The translations under genes and the position numbers were made by a program. A stretch of DNA of 64,000 nt from Sedimentibacter sp. MB31-C6 (GTDB lineage: Bacteria; Bacillota; Clostridia; Tissierellales; Sedimentibacteraceae), in assembly GCF_035934735.1 (NCBI RefSeq), contig NZ_CP142396.1, positions 1,426,001 to 1,490,000 on the forward strand, written 5' to 3'. Under the pieces are notes generated by a model. It did no database searches and was not told the DNA's origin. It worked only from the letters and a program-made list of their open reading frames with translations. This document shows positions 17,677 to 27,341 of this stretch, in pieces. Every line of letters begins with the position of its first letter. Position 1 is the first letter of the stretch.

Positions 17677-18951
17677 TTAGTCTCCTTTCCTAAGGGTATC
17701 AAATAACGAATATAAAAATGCTGCGACTAACCCTCCTGAAAAGCCATTGTTATATAAATTAATACCACCATGAGAAGTTCCTACATTCATAGCAACAGAA
17801 AGATGTAAAAATCCGGCGATAATTCCTGCAGAAAATCCATACTTTCCAGTTATAGGAGCAAGTGTTGTGCCAAATAGCCCAGCTATTATAACTGGAGTTG
17901 ATTGCATATTCCATATTTTGAGTATACCTGCTAAGAAAACGCCTATCATAATGGGAATAGTATTTTTAGGGTGTTTTCCAAGAGCAGCAAAACCTACTAC
18001 AGTAAAAATACCGCCTACAACTGGTCCGTTAAAGATTCCGTTACCACCGGCTAAAAAGACAAAACTCATAGCTATCAGCCCCATTATACCCATATTAATA
18101 AAGGTTAAACCATATCCAACCAATTGAGTAAAATCAGTTACCAGCCTTCCAGAAAAATTAAATATTTTATTGTAACCCTTAAATGATTTATTGTTAATTA
18201 CATATCCTATTATAATCAACAAAATGAAAAAAAGAAACAGCAAAATTTTTAGAAATGTATCATATTCCGTAGACAATATTTGTTGCTGAGGAATATTTAT
18301 ACCAAAACTTCTAAGAATTGAGTTAAGAACAATTCCTATAATTCCAGCTGTAAAACCAATATTATATAAGTTATAACCATCGTGTACCCTACTCATATTA
18401 GATGAAAGTGGTGTAATAATATAGCCACAAATAATGCCGAAAAATATGCCTAATGGTAAACCTATATAAATAGGCAAATTTAGGGAAAAAGATAATTCGC
18501 TTACTGCTGGTGCAAGAGCTGTTGAAAACATAACAACCACTAAAATATTCTTGAATTCAATTTGATGGTATTTTATATATAAATATCCTCCAATATACAT
18601 AGGCCATACGTTAAAAATATTTTTACCAAAAAATGAAAAACCAATAATAGTATATGTAGCAGCTATTAAAGCGCCATTAATTTTTAATTGTAATTTGTAA
18701 ATTATAAAAATATTAAAGAAAGCTAGAAGTGAAGTGTTGACAAAAGTGGCACCTAAACCACCTATTTTCAAATAGTCTGTAAGTAATATATCTGGGGATA
18801 TAATAATGCTATATAGTCCATGAAATATATTATTAGGATTGTCAAAAACGAATGCTAAGATAAATAAAAGGGTGGGAAAAATTAATAATATTTCTAAATT
18901 TTCTATTCTACCTATTTTGAAACCTATTTTTTTTTGTTTAATTCCACTCAA
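17677..18951 (-). CDS. DUF1576-type multi-pass membrane protein
   Basis: A 424-residue integral membrane protein of the uncharacterised DUF1576 family. It has about 12 hydrophobic segments and an internal duplication: HDGYNLYNIGFTAG in the first half and HGGINLYNNGFSGG near the C terminus, each with an N(I/N)GF core. The likely start is TTG at 18951, seven bases after GGGGGAG; in-frame codons up to 19032 lie upstream of this RBS. Function is unknown; the pseudo-twofold layout is transporter-like. Confidence 0.85.
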   Translation of the reverse strand: MSGIKQKKIGFKIGRIENLEILLIFPTLLFILAFVFDNPNNIFHGLYSIIISPDILLTDYLKIGGLGATFVNTSLLAFFNIFIIYKLQLKINGALIAATYTIIGFSFFGKNIFNVWPMYIGGYLYIKYHQIEFKNILVVVMFSTALAPAVSELSFSLNLPIYIGLPLGIFFGIICGYIITPLSSNMSRVHDGYNLYNIGFTAGIIGIVLNSILRSFGINIPQQQILSTEYDTFLKILLFLFFILLIIIGYVINNKSFKGYNKIFNFSGRLVTDFTQLVGYGLTFINMGIMGLIAMSFVFLAGGNGIFNGPVVGGIFTVVGFAALGKHPKNTIPIMIGVFLAGILKIWNMQSTPVIIAGLFGTTLAPITGKYGFSAGIIAGFLHLSVAMNVGTSHGGINLYNNGFSGGLVAAFLYSLFDTLRKGD

Positions 18952-19151
18952 ATAATATCTCCCCCTCGATAAAACCATTTTATATGAAAAATTTATTAGA
19001 ATAATTTTAACACAATGTAAAATAATTATCAATGAAAAATTATAATATTTTTTAACTTTTAATACATTACATAAAAAGTATTTAAATAAATTATTTTATA
19101 GTATATAATAAATTTATTATAATATGAACTAGTAAAATAAAGGAGGATATT

Positions 19152-19904
19152 ATGAAATTAGTATCTTGGAATGTTAATGGATTAAGAGCTTGTGTTAAAA
19201 AAGGTTTTATAGATGTTTTTAATGATTTGAACGCTGATATTTTTTGTGTACAAGAAATAAAATTGCAAAAAGGACAAATAGAGTTAGATTTAAAAGGGTA
19301 TTATGATTATTGGAATTATGCTGAGAAAAAGGGTTATTCAGGAACTGCTGTATTTACTAAAGAAAAACCTATTTCAATTCAATATGGAATGGAAATTGAA
19401 GAACATGATAAAGAAGGAAGAATAATAACTTTAGAGTACGATAAATTTTATCTTGTAAATGTATATACTCCAAATTCTAAACGTGAATTACTAAGGCTTG
19501 AATACAGAATGAAATGGGAAGATGATTTTAGGAATTATCTGTTGAAATTACATAAAATAAAGCCGGTGATTATGTGTGGGGATTTGAATGTAGCACACAA
19601 AGAAATAGATTTAAAAAATCCGAAAACTAATGTAAAAAATGCTGGTTTTACAAAAGAGGAAAGGTCTAAAATGACAGAACTTTTAGAAGCTGGTTTTATA
19701 GATACATATAGGTATTTTTATCCTGATAAGAAGGATTCATATTCATGGTGGTCTTATTTTGGTCGCGCACGTGATAAAAATGTGGGATGGAGAATCGATT
19801 ATTTTATTATTTCTAAAAATTTTGAAGATAATTTAGAAAAATCATTTATTTGCCCTGAAATTTATGGTAGTGATCATTGTCCTGTTGGCATAATTATCAA
19901 ATAA
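19152..19904 (+). CDS. exoA: Exodeoxyribonuclease III / AP endonuclease
   Basis: Mg-dependent base-excision-repair nuclease of the ExoIII/APE1 family, 250 residues. Key motifs: SWNVNGLRA at the N terminus, QEIK (Glu35, metal ligand), NVYTPNS, GDLNVAHKEIDL, RIDYFIIS and the C-terminal GSDHCPV catalytic His. It starts at ATG after AAGGAGG and appears monocistronic. Confidence 0.96.
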   Translation: MKLVSWNVNGLRACVKKGFIDVFNDLNADIFCVQEIKLQKGQIELDLKGYYDYWNYAEKKGYSGTAVFTKEKPISIQYGMEIEEHDKEGRIITLEYDKFYLVNVYTPNSKRELLRLEYRMKWEDDFRNYLLKLHKIKPVIMCGDLNVAHKEIDLKNPKTNVKNAGFTKEERSKMTELLEAGFIDTYRYFYPDKKDSYSWWSYFGRARDKNVGWRIDYFIISKNFEDNLEKSFICPEIYGSDHCPVGIIIK

Positions 19905-20018
19905 TATTTAATGCCTTAATCTTTAGTTTATATAAAATATATGGATAATATTTGTTAATTATAATACAATGTATAAATCGATATTAAAGACAAAAACTAT
20001 AGAGGAATAGGAGGTAAA

Positions 20019-21581
20019 ATGAAAATATATAAATATTTATTATTACTTGTAATGACAATCTTTATTGCTGGTTGTGGCATATATGCATCTGACATTACAG
20101 AAATAAAGTTAGTTAATATAAAAAATGGTGAAAAAATTACAATATCTACGGATAGTGAAACTGCTGCAAATATTTCAGATGCTTTACGTAAGAATGAAAA
20201 ATCAGACGAAGATATTACTTCATTATTTCCCTTTGAAGTATATATTAATAAAAATTCAGAAGTTGAAGTTTATATATTTAGTTTTGATATTGAAAATCAA
20301 GGTGTATATATATCAAAGGATAATGAGATTCATAAGGTAAGAGATAATATAGCTAAAAAGTTATTGTTAGATGATTATTTTTCATATATTTATATTGATA
20401 ATACGATTTATGATATTTCATTGATTTATAACGATAAAATTATAAAGCCTAATGTTGAATATAATTGGACATATAAGGATGTTGATGGCAATTTTGTAAA
20501 AAAGCAAGGGACGTTGACTGAAGATAATGAGAATATAATAATAAAAGACAATGATACATTAGATATTACATATGAAGTAGAACCTGACAATCAAGTTGCA
20601 CGAATATACAAGGAAGGTAATATAATACATACGGGAAAGACTATTAATGATGTATTAAAAAGAATTTATGAAGATGGGGAATACTTCATAGAAACAGAGG
20701 CGCATTGGTTGCTAAAAAGCAATTCGGATTATTATGGTAATCAGACAATAAGTTTTATGGTTGAAGCAGATTTTCCTGCAGATTTTACAATAGTTTCTAA
20801 AGAGAATTACCCAGGAAATATTTTAGTACTTACTGTCGAAAATTTAAATAAAGACGAAACAGTGAGTATTAATACGGATATAAATAAGGTAGAAGATATC
20901 GAAGTACATTCATATAAAGATAAATATATGTCTATTTTTCCTATTGATCTATATGTAAATTCAGGTGAATATGAAGTAAAAGCAGTATTTAACAAAGGAA
21001 AAGGTACAGAATATACTAAATCAAAGTTAATAACCATAAGAGAGAAAAATTTTAAGGTTCAATATCTTACTGTTTCAGAAGAAATGAATGATACTAATAA
21101 TAATGATGAAGCCATAATAGAATTTGCTCAATTAGTAAAACCTGCAAGAACTGTCTCATCTCCTGAAAAGTTATGGGAAGGCCCCTTTATTATGCCGATA
21201 GAAGGTACTCTAACTACTGATTATGCAGAAATAAGATATGTTAATAATGAACCGTCATCTTCAAGGCATTCTGGAATAGATCTAGCTGCTTCTATTGGTA
21301 CAGAGGTTAAAGCTCCAAATAATGGAATTGTTACTTTTGCAATGAATGGACTGTTATCTCCAGGTAATACTATAGTAATAGATCATGGATTAGGGTTATT
21401 TTCATCTTATTATCATTTAGATTCTATATTAGTGAAAGAAGGAGAAACTGTTGAAAAAGGTGATATAATCGGTACAGTAGGATCAACAGGATTTTCCACT
21501 GGTCCACATCTTCACTATGCAATTAGCATATATAATACATATGTTAATACCTACCAGCCTTTAAGTGGCATTATAGATTAA
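20019..21581 (+). CDS. M23-family (LytM-like) peptidase lipoprotein
   Basis: A 520-residue exported protein. The N terminus is a lipoprotein signal with lipobox IAGC. Residues up to ~380 form an unassigned region including an FNKGKG-containing beta-rich domain. The C-terminal M23 domain has the zinc motifs HSGIDLAA (HxxxD) and GPHLHYAI (HxH) plus DHGLGLFSSYYHL, so the active site looks intact and it probably cleaves peptide bridges in murein or acts as an amidase activator. The RBS is AGGAGG. It is followed by the NfeD/stomatin pair. Confidence 0.9.
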   Translation: MKIYKYLLLLVMTIFIAGCGIYASDITEIKLVNIKNGEKITISTDSETAANISDALRKNEKSDEDITSLFPFEVYINKNSEVEVYIFSFDIENQGVYISKDNEIHKVRDNIAKKLLLDDYFSYIYIDNTIYDISLIYNDKIIKPNVEYNWTYKDVDGNFVKKQGTLTEDNENIIIKDNDTLDITYEVEPDNQVARIYKEGNIIHTGKTINDVLKRIYEDGEYFIETEAHWLLKSNSDYYGNQTISFMVEADFPADFTIVSKENYPGNILVLTVENLNKDETVSINTDINKVEDIEVHSYKDKYMSIFPIDLYVNSGEYEVKAVFNKGKGTEYTKSKLITIREKNFKVQYLTVSEEMNDTNNNDEAIIEFAQLVKPARTVSSPEKLWEGPFIMPIEGTLTTDYAEIRYVNNEPSSSRHSGIDLAASIGTEVKAPNNGIVTFAMNGLLSPGNTIVIDHGLGLFSSYYHLDSILVKEGETVEKGDIIGTVGSTGFSTGPHLHYAISIYNTYVNTYQPLSGIID

Positions 21582-21675
21582 ATAAAATATTTAGCTATCT
21601 AAATTCAATAAAATAAGTGTTTAATAAGTTAAGGTAATGGTATATAATTAATATAGAACCTTTAAGGAGGGATTT

Positions 21676-22110
21676 ATGGGATATATAGGTTGGACATGGT
21701 TAGGTATAATTGTTGCATGCCTGGTTATTGAAGCATCGACTTTAGGCTTGGCAACGATATGGTTTGCAATTGGAGCTTTAGCTGCCTTGATAATTTATAT
21801 TATTGGTTTTAGTATTCAAATACAGATAGTAATATTTTTAGTTGTATCTGTTATATGTTTAATATTTACAAGACCTATTGCTGTAGAAAAATTAAAAATA
21901 GGAAAAACTCGTACAAATGCTGACAGCTTAATAGGAGAATATGTTAAAGTTCAATCTAGAATAAATAATATTGATAATGAAGGTACAGTAAAAGTGAGGG
22001 GTCAAGTTTGGTCTGCAAGAGCATCTAATGATGAAGTTATAGAAAAAGATGAAATAGTTTTAGTTAAGGAAATAAGAGGTGTTAAACTAATTGTGGAAAG
22101 AAAAAAATAA
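21676..22110 (+). CDS. NfeD family membrane protein (short form)
   Basis: A 144-residue protein: two or three hydrophobic segments in the first 70 residues, then a C-terminal OB-fold NfeD domain (LIGEYVKVQSRI, GTVKVRGQVWSAR). It lacks the ClpP-like protease domain of long NfeD proteins. It is 13 bp upstream of a stomatin-like gene, the classic NfeD-stomatin pair thought to organise membrane microdomains. Confidence 0.92.
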   Translation: MGYIGWTWLGIIVACLVIEASTLGLATIWFAIGALAALIIYIIGFSIQIQIVIFLVVSVICLIFTRPIAVEKLKIGKTRTNADSLIGEYVKVQSRINNIDNEGTVKVRGQVWSARASNDEVIEKDEIVLVKEIRGVKLIVERKK

Positions 22111-22123
22111 AGGGAGGTATTAA

Positions 22124-23044
22124 ATGTTTTATATATTAATATTTTTATTAGTAGTAATCGTAATTTTAATTGCAACAAACATAAGAATTGTGCCTCAGGC
22201 TAAAGCTTATGTAGTAGAGCGCCTTGGAGCTTACCAAGGAACTTGGGGTGTTGGAATACATGTTAAAACTCCATTAATTGATAAAATTGCAAAAAGGGTT
22301 TTATTAAAGGAACAAGTTGTAGATTTTCCACCACAACCAGTTATTACTAAAGATAATGTTACAATGCAGATAGATACAGTTATATTCTATCAGATAACGG
22401 ATCCAAAGGCATATACATATGGTGTAGATAATCCTTTAACAGCTATTGAAAATTTAACAGCTACAACATTGAGAAATATAATTGGTGACTTAGAATTAGA
22501 TGAGACATTAACTTCTAGGGAGCTTATTAACACAAAGATGCGCAATGTATTAGATGAAGCAACAGATCCATGGGGTATTAAAATTAATAGAGTTGAACTT
22601 AAAAATATATTACCTCCTAAAGGTATACAAGATGCAATGGAAAAACAGATGAAAGCTGAAAGAGAGAAAAGAGAATCGATTCTTAGAGCAGAAGGACAAA
22701 AAAGATCTGCTATATTAGTAGCTGAAGGAAATAAAGAATCTCGAATTCTTGATGCTGAAGCAAGCAAACAAGCAGCGATACTTGCTGCTGAAGCGAATAA
22801 AGAAGCTGCAGTTAGAGAAGCTGAGGGTGAATCAGAAGCAATTTTAAAAATTCAACAGGCAACTGCAGAAGGTTTAAGAATGCTAAGAGAATCTGAGCCG
22901 AATAATGAAGTGTTAACACTAAAAGGTTATGAAGCCTTTGAAAAAGCAGCTAATGGTCAAGCAACAAAAATTATAGTTCCTTCTAATATACAGGGTTTAG
23001 CTGGGCTTGCATCATCTTTAATAGAAACGGTTAAAGATAAATAA
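22124..23044 (+). CDS. Stomatin-like SPFH/band-7 protein
   Basis: A 306-residue protein with one N-terminal membrane helix, the SPFH domain (roughly 25-180, with YVVERLGAYQGTWGVGIHVKTP) and a coiled coil with repeated Ala/Glu/Lys segments (AEGQKRSAILVAEGNKE and following). This is the paraslipin/QmcA subgroup, expected to oligomerise at the membrane with NfeD. The RBS is GGGAGG. A strong terminator follows. Confidence 0.95.
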   Translation: MFYILIFLLVVIVILIATNIRIVPQAKAYVVERLGAYQGTWGVGIHVKTPLIDKIAKRVLLKEQVVDFPPQPVITKDNVTMQIDTVIFYQITDPKAYTYGVDNPLTAIENLTATTLRNIIGDLELDETLTSRELINTKMRNVLDEATDPWGIKINRVELKNILPPKGIQDAMEKQMKAEREKRESILRAEGQKRSAILVAEGNKESRILDAEASKQAAILAAEANKEAAVREAEGESEAILKIQQATAEGLRMLRESEPNNEVLTLKGYEAFEKAANGQATKIIVPSNIQGLAGLASSLIETVKDK

Positions 23045-23046
23045 AA

Positions 23047-23086
23047 AAAAACTGGGATAATATCAAAAATTAATCCCAGTTTTTTA
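23047..23086. terminator. Bidirectional terminator between convergent genes
   Basis: ACTGGGAT (23051-23058) pairs with ATCCCAGT (23073-23080), extended by an A-run before and a T-run after, so it can terminate in both directions. Confidence 0.9.
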
Positions 23087-23662
23087 TCTAAATATATTTT
23101 TAGAAAAAGTAATCTTATTTCTGTTTTTTATATATTTGTCTGACATAATATTTTGAACAATTAATATGACGCCTAAGGCTACTAATATATCGCCGATACT
23201 TAATATAAAGAAATTTCCAACAGAAAAAATATTACCTAAGAATTTTAAATTAGAATTTTCGGCTGGTATGAAAAAAATCATTTTACCTGTATGAAGAAGC
23301 TCTAACATTTCTGAGCCATATATTTTTGCCACCGCCTCACTAGAAAGAGGAAATTTGAAACTATTAGCTACAAATGTAATTAAGTTAGTACATAATCCAA
23401 TTAAAGGAATAAAAATAAATTTTTTGTTTATATTAGTGAGTAAAAATATCCCAATTAGAATATAAGAAGATATTAGGAAACCCGTATATAATTTCGAGTT
23501 ATAATCAAATAATCCTAAGTTCATTATAATAATGCTTAAATATAACAGTGCGGATATGTAAATAAGTGGTTTAAAGTTAAATTGAGCATAGGCAAGTCTT
23601 GAAATCTTTCCCCTTCTAACTAAACCAACAATAATTCCTAAAATTAGGGCTTCAATATACAT
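23084..23662 (-). CDS. DUF5317-like small membrane protein
   Basis: A 192-residue protein with about six hydrophobic segments and conserved-looking loops (LIVGLVRRGKISRL near the N terminus; VANSFKFPLSSEAVAK centrally). It resembles, from memory, the uncharacterised DUF5317 family. The start is uncertain: ATG at 23662 lies 13 bases after GGAGG, whereas a TTG at 23674 is only two bases after it; the ATG is preferred. Confidence 0.7.
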   Translation of the reverse strand: MYIEALILGIIVGLVRRGKISRLAYAQFNFKPLIYISALLYLSIIIMNLGLFDYNSKLYTGFLISSYILIGIFLLTNINKKFIFIPLIGLCTNLITFVANSFKFPLSSEAVAKIYGSEMLELLHTGKMIFFIPAENSNLKFLGNIFSVGNFFILSIGDILVALGVILIVQNIMSDKYIKNRNKITFSKNIFR

Positions 23663-23801
23663 AACTCTATACAATCCTCCATATTTTTCTATTAATATTT
23701 TACATTATATTTTACATTATATCAATAAAAATTATTCCAGATTAAATATAAGTCTTGACAAATAATTAGATAAAACAAGCTTTAAGCTTAATATTTGAAT
23801 A

Positions 23802-23830
23802 TTGACTGGATATAATATATATGTTATTAT
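23802..23830 (+). promoter_or_regulatory. Promoter of the CNNM/CorC-type gene
   Basis: TTGACT (23802-23807), 17 bp, TATTAT (23825-23830), with an extended -10 TG at 23822-23823. Confidence 0.7.
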
Positions 23831-23873
23831 TTCAGTAAATTATATATATTGGGTATATTAGGAGGTTACTATT

Positions 23874-25208
23874 TTGCTAGAAGAAGGCTCTATATGGGGT
23901 CCATTAGTTTTACAAATTATTTTAATTTTTGTAAATGCAATTTTTGCTTGTGCTGAAATTGCTGTTATTTCAATGAACGATAACAAAATAGCAAAAATGA
24001 CAGCAGAAGGTAACAAGAAGGCTATAAAAATTTCAAAGTTAACAGATCAACCTTCTCAATTTTTATCTGTAATACAAGTAGGAATTACTTTAGCAGGTTT
24101 TTTTGGTAGTGCATTTGCTGCAGATAACTTTGCCAGTAGGTTAACTCATTACTTGCTAAATCTAGGCCTTAATGTTCCTGCGTCAACACTTAATACAATA
24201 TCTGTTATTATAATTACATTAATACTTTCGTACTTTACATTAGTTTTTGGAGAATTAGTACCAAAGAGAGTAGCAATGAAAAATGCAGAAAAGCTTGCTT
24301 TAGCTATGGCAGGATTACTGTATTTTATTTCCAAAGTCTTTGCACCTTTAGTGTGGTTATTGACAGCATCAACAAATACAATTTTGAGAATTATTGGAAT
24401 TGACCCAAACTCTGAAGATGACGATGTTACAGAGGAGGATATTCGTATGATGATTGATGTTGGAAGTGAGAAAGGTTCAATAAATATAAATGAAAAAGAA
24501 ATGATTCAAAATGTTTTTGAATTCGATAATAAAACTGCAGAAGAAGTAATGACTCATAGAACAGAAACTATAATACTCTGGTTAGATGAAACGGATGATG
24601 AATGGGAAGAAAAAATTATTTCTAATAGACATTCCAGATATCCAGTTTGTGATATTAGTGCTGATAATGTTATAGGAGTTTTGAATATAAAAGATTATTT
24701 TAGATTAAAAGATAAATCTAGGGAAAATGTTATGAAAGAGGCAGTGAAGACTGCATATTATGTACCTGAAACAGTTCGTACCGATATATTATTTCAAAAT
24801 ATGAAAAAAAGTAGAAATCATTTTGCACTAGTCTTTGATGAATATGGTGGAATGAGTGGTGTTATAACAATGAATGACTTACTTGAGCAAATAGTAGGTA
24901 ATTTAGATGATGATAATTTTGAACCAATGCCTAATCTTATAGAAAAAATAGATTCAAATACTTGGAAAATAAAAGGTTCAGCTTATTTAAAGGATGTATC
25001 AGAACAGTTAGGAATATTTCTACCAGATGACGACTTCGAAACCTTTGGAGGTTTGGTTTTTGGATCTTTAGGTATTATTCCTGAAGATGGCAGTACTCTT
25101 GAATTAGATGAATATGGTCTTAAAATAAAATTGACAGAAATAAAAGGAAGAAGATTAGAAACAGCAATTGTTTATTTAAATAATGATGAAAATAGTAATG
25201 AAGGTTAA
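23874..25208 (+). CDS. CNNM/CorC (hemolysin C-like) family membrane protein
   Basis: A 444-residue protein: DUF21/CNNM transmembrane domain (about 1-190), a tandem CBS pair (about 205-330; EVMTHRTETI, VIGVLNIKDYF, HFALVFDEYGGMSGVITMNDLLEQIVG) and a CorC_HlyC domain at the C terminus. Relatives are Mg2+ or Na+/Mg2+ transporters with adenine-nucleotide-binding CBS domains; the haemolysin name is historical. The start is TTG at 23874, eight bases after GGAGG. Confidence 0.93.
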   Translation: MLEEGSIWGPLVLQIILIFVNAIFACAEIAVISMNDNKIAKMTAEGNKKAIKISKLTDQPSQFLSVIQVGITLAGFFGSAFAADNFASRLTHYLLNLGLNVPASTLNTISVIIITLILSYFTLVFGELVPKRVAMKNAEKLALAMAGLLYFISKVFAPLVWLLTASTNTILRIIGIDPNSEDDDVTEEDIRMMIDVGSEKGSININEKEMIQNVFEFDNKTAEEVMTHRTETIILWLDETDDEWEEKIISNRHSRYPVCDISADNVIGVLNIKDYFRLKDKSRENVMKEAVKTAYYVPETVRTDILFQNMKKSRNHFALVFDEYGGMSGVITMNDLLEQIVGNLDDDNFEPMPNLIEKIDSNTWKIKGSAYLKDVSEQLGIFLPDDDFETFGGLVFGSLGIIPEDGSTLELDEYGLKIKLTEIKGRRLETAIVYLNNDENSNEG

Positions 25209-25248
25209 ATTATGTTATTAATGTAATTCTGACTTTGTCATTAATCTG

Positions 25249-25270
25249 AGGCAGTTATTACTGCCTTTTT
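25249..25270 (+). terminator. Rho-independent terminator
   Basis: AGGCAGT pairs with ACTGCCT around TATT and is followed by TTTTT, 40 bases after the CNNM-type gene. Confidence 0.85.
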
Positions 25271-25331
25271 ATTTGATAATTTAAGTTATATTTAAGATGT
25301 ATTATATAATATATATAGATTAGGAGGAATT

Positions 25332-25949
25332 ATGGATTATTTATTAGGAAAATTACTTATATTACCTGGAATTTTATTAGGAATTTCTATACATGAATTT
25401 GCTCATGGTTATGCAGCAGTACAAATGGGTGACAATACACCATTAATGCAAGGGAGACTGACTTTAAATCCAATTAAACACTTAGACCCCTTTGGTTTTC
25501 TTTGTCTTTTGTTATTTGGGTTTGGTTGGGCTAAGCCAGTTATGATTAACTCAAGAAACTTTAATAATCCTAGGAGAGATGATACTATTGTATCAGTAGC
25601 GGGACCTTTAGCTAATTTAATAATTGCATTTATATTTACTGGTCTTATGAAGGTTGTAGATACATTCCTGCCTTACAACGCATTTAATCAAATATTATGG
25701 ATTGTTTTAAGCGGTACAGTTCAGATAAATCTAGTGTTGATGGTATTTAATTTAATTCCAATACCACCTTTAGATGGACACCATATACTAGGAAATATTG
25801 TAGGTGCACCTGTATGGAATTTCTATTATAAATATCGTGAACATTTAAGATTTTTTACATTGCTTTTAATTGTATTTGGTTTTGTAGGTAGGTTTATAAG
25901 TCCAATGGTGAGTTTTTTCTATAATTTATTAATGAATGTATTCTTTTAG
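25332..25949 (+). CDS. Site-2 protease family (M50B) membrane metalloprotease
   Basis: A 205-residue multi-pass protein with the zinc motif HEFAH (His21, Glu22, His25) in the first membrane helix and the second motif NLIPIPPLDGHH (Asp148). It is the short form lacking PDZ and CBS domains. Its substrates are unknown; Bacillus relatives of this subgroup (YwhC-like) are uncharacterised. The RBS is AGGAGG. It lies 7 bp upstream of the folate gene. Confidence 0.93.
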   Translation: MDYLLGKLLILPGILLGISIHEFAHGYAAVQMGDNTPLMQGRLTLNPIKHLDPFGFLCLLLFGFGWAKPVMINSRNFNNPRRDDTIVSVAGPLANLIIAFIFTGLMKVVDTFLPYNAFNQILWIVLSGTVQINLVLMVFNLIPIPPLDGHHILGNIVGAPVWNFYYKYREHLRFFTLLLIVFGFVGRFISPMVSFFYNLLMNVFF

Positions 25950-25956
25950 GTGAAAT

Positions 25957-26523
25957 ATGAATAAACGAGAGTTAAGAAAAAAAATATTAAATATTAGAAA
26001 TAATATGAATAAAGAAGATGTTGTTGAAAAAAGCAAAATAATTATGCAAAAAATAATTAATACAGAAGCATATAAAAAAAGTAATACTATCTTTATATAT
26101 ATGGATTTTAAAAACGAGGTAATAACTTCATTTTTAATTAATCAGATGATTTCTGAAAATAAATCTGTAATGATTCCATATACTGATGTAGAAAATATTA
26201 ATATAATTCCTGTTGAAATTCATAACTTAGAACAAGATTTAAAAAGGTGTTCTTTTGGTTATCTAGAACCTAAAAAGGAATTAATTACACCTGTAGATTT
26301 AAAAATAATAGATTTAATTATTGTTCCGGGGGTAGTATTTGACAGAAAATTAAATCGCATAGGATTTGGTAAGGGTTATTATGATAGAATATTGAGTAAA
26401 AAAAGAAGTGACACAAAGGCAATAGCAATTGCATATGAGTTTCAAGTATTAAATGAAATTCCTCATGAAGAGCATGATATAAAAATGGATATGATTGTAA
26501 CAGAAGAAAAAATATACAATTAA
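25957..26523 (+). CDS. 5-formyltetrahydrofolate cyclo-ligase
   Basis: ATP-dependent conversion of 5-formyl-THF to 5,10-methenyl-THF (YqgN/MTHFS family), 188 residues. The N-terminal basic segment (KRELRKKILNIR) and the C-terminal ATP/substrate motif VPGVVFDRKLNRIGFGKGYYDR are intact. The start ATG follows AGGTGA, 7 bp after the protease gene, so they form an operon. It recycles folate together with GlyA elsewhere in the window. Confidence 0.95.
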   Translation: MNKRELRKKILNIRNNMNKEDVVEKSKIIMQKIINTEAYKKSNTIFIYMDFKNEVITSFLINQMISENKSVMIPYTDVENINIIPVEIHNLEQDLKRCSFGYLEPKKELITPVDLKIIDLIIVPGVVFDRKLNRIGFGKGYYDRILSKKRSDTKAIAIAYEFQVLNEIPHEEHDIKMDMIVTEEKIYN

Positions 26524-26529
26524 TTGTCT

Positions 26530-27252
26530 TTATCTTGCTATGGTAATAACATTAACTTTATTAACTCCGAAGTTAATAAGTGTTTTCGAACATTCATTAG
26601 TAGTGGAACCCGTTGTGTAGACATCGTCTACAATCAGTACACTACTATTTTTTATTTTATTAATATTTTTAGTTTTATTTATTGAAAATGCATCTTTTAA
26701 GTTTTTTCGTCGCTCTTCCTTACTTTTTTGACTTTGTTTTATTGTTTTTTTAACTCTTTTTAATGCATTTAAGTATGGTATGTTTAATTTATTCGAAATA
26801 TATCTTGCCACTAATTCTGATTGATTGTAACCTCTTTTTTTCATTTTAGTAGAGTGTAACGGAACAGGAATAATATAATCAAAATTTACATAATTTATAT
26901 TTATCATATAATCAACTAACAATTTTCCAAATAACTTATAGTAATAAGGTTTATTATAATATTTAAAGCTATAGATACTCTTTTTGATAAGTCCATCATA
27001 GAAGAAAGGTGATTTAGAAGATTCAAAATACTTAATATCATTAATACAGTCAGGACATAATAGTACTGACATGTTGTAATCAATAGGTTTAGAACATTTA
27101 GTGCATAGAGGAGGTATTAATTTTTTTATAGAACCTTCACAACTGCTGCATATATATTTATCTTCTATCGATTCATCATATATATCGCAAATAAAGCATG
27201 TGTTTTTTTCAGGATATAATAGCTCTAAAAATGATTCTATATATGTTTTCAT
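26530..27252 (-). CDS. comF: ComF family protein (phosphoribosyltransferase fold)
   Basis: A 240-residue protein with a zinc-binding N terminus (Cys pairs in CFICD, CSSC, CTKC and CPDC) and a C-terminal phosphoribosyltransferase domain carrying the PRPP loop VLIVDDVYTTGST. ComF relatives take part in DNA uptake or in handling of DNA ends; in anaerobes it often lies apart from the comE/comG genes. It is downstream of recD2 on the same strand. RBS AGGAG. Confidence 0.93.
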   Translation of the reverse strand: MKTYIESFLELLYPEKNTCFICDIYDESIEDKYICSSCEGSIKKLIPPLCTKCSKPIDYNMSVLLCPDCINDIKYFESSKSPFFYDGLIKKSIYSFKYYNKPYYYKLFGKLLVDYMININYVNFDYIIPVPLHSTKMKKRGYNQSELVARYISNKLNIPYLNALKRVKKTIKQSQKSKEERRKNLKDAFSINKTKNINKIKNSSVLIVDDVYTTGSTTNECSKTLINFGVNKVNVITIAR

Positions 27253-27289
27253 AGAAAACTCCTAAAAAATAATTTATTTTGTCATCTAG

Positions 27290-27325
27290 CGAAGATTGTA
27301 GTGACGCATTGTATGCGTCACAGAG
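27290..27325. repeat. Dispersed hairpin element between recD2 and comF
   Basis: GTGACGCAT (27301-27309) pairs perfectly with ATGCGTCAC (27313-27321) around TGT. It is preceded by GTCATCTAGCGAAGATT, a degenerate form of a module seen again near 54150. The sequence GCATTGTATGCG is shared with the hairpin at 44359-44370. Confidence 0.6.
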
Positions 27326-27341
27326 TATGCAATATGTAGAA

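Noticed and set aside
23755-23785. TTGACA at 23755 as promoter of the CNNM-type gene.
   Set aside because: No -10 box at proper spacing; TTGACT at 23802 with TATTAT fits better.
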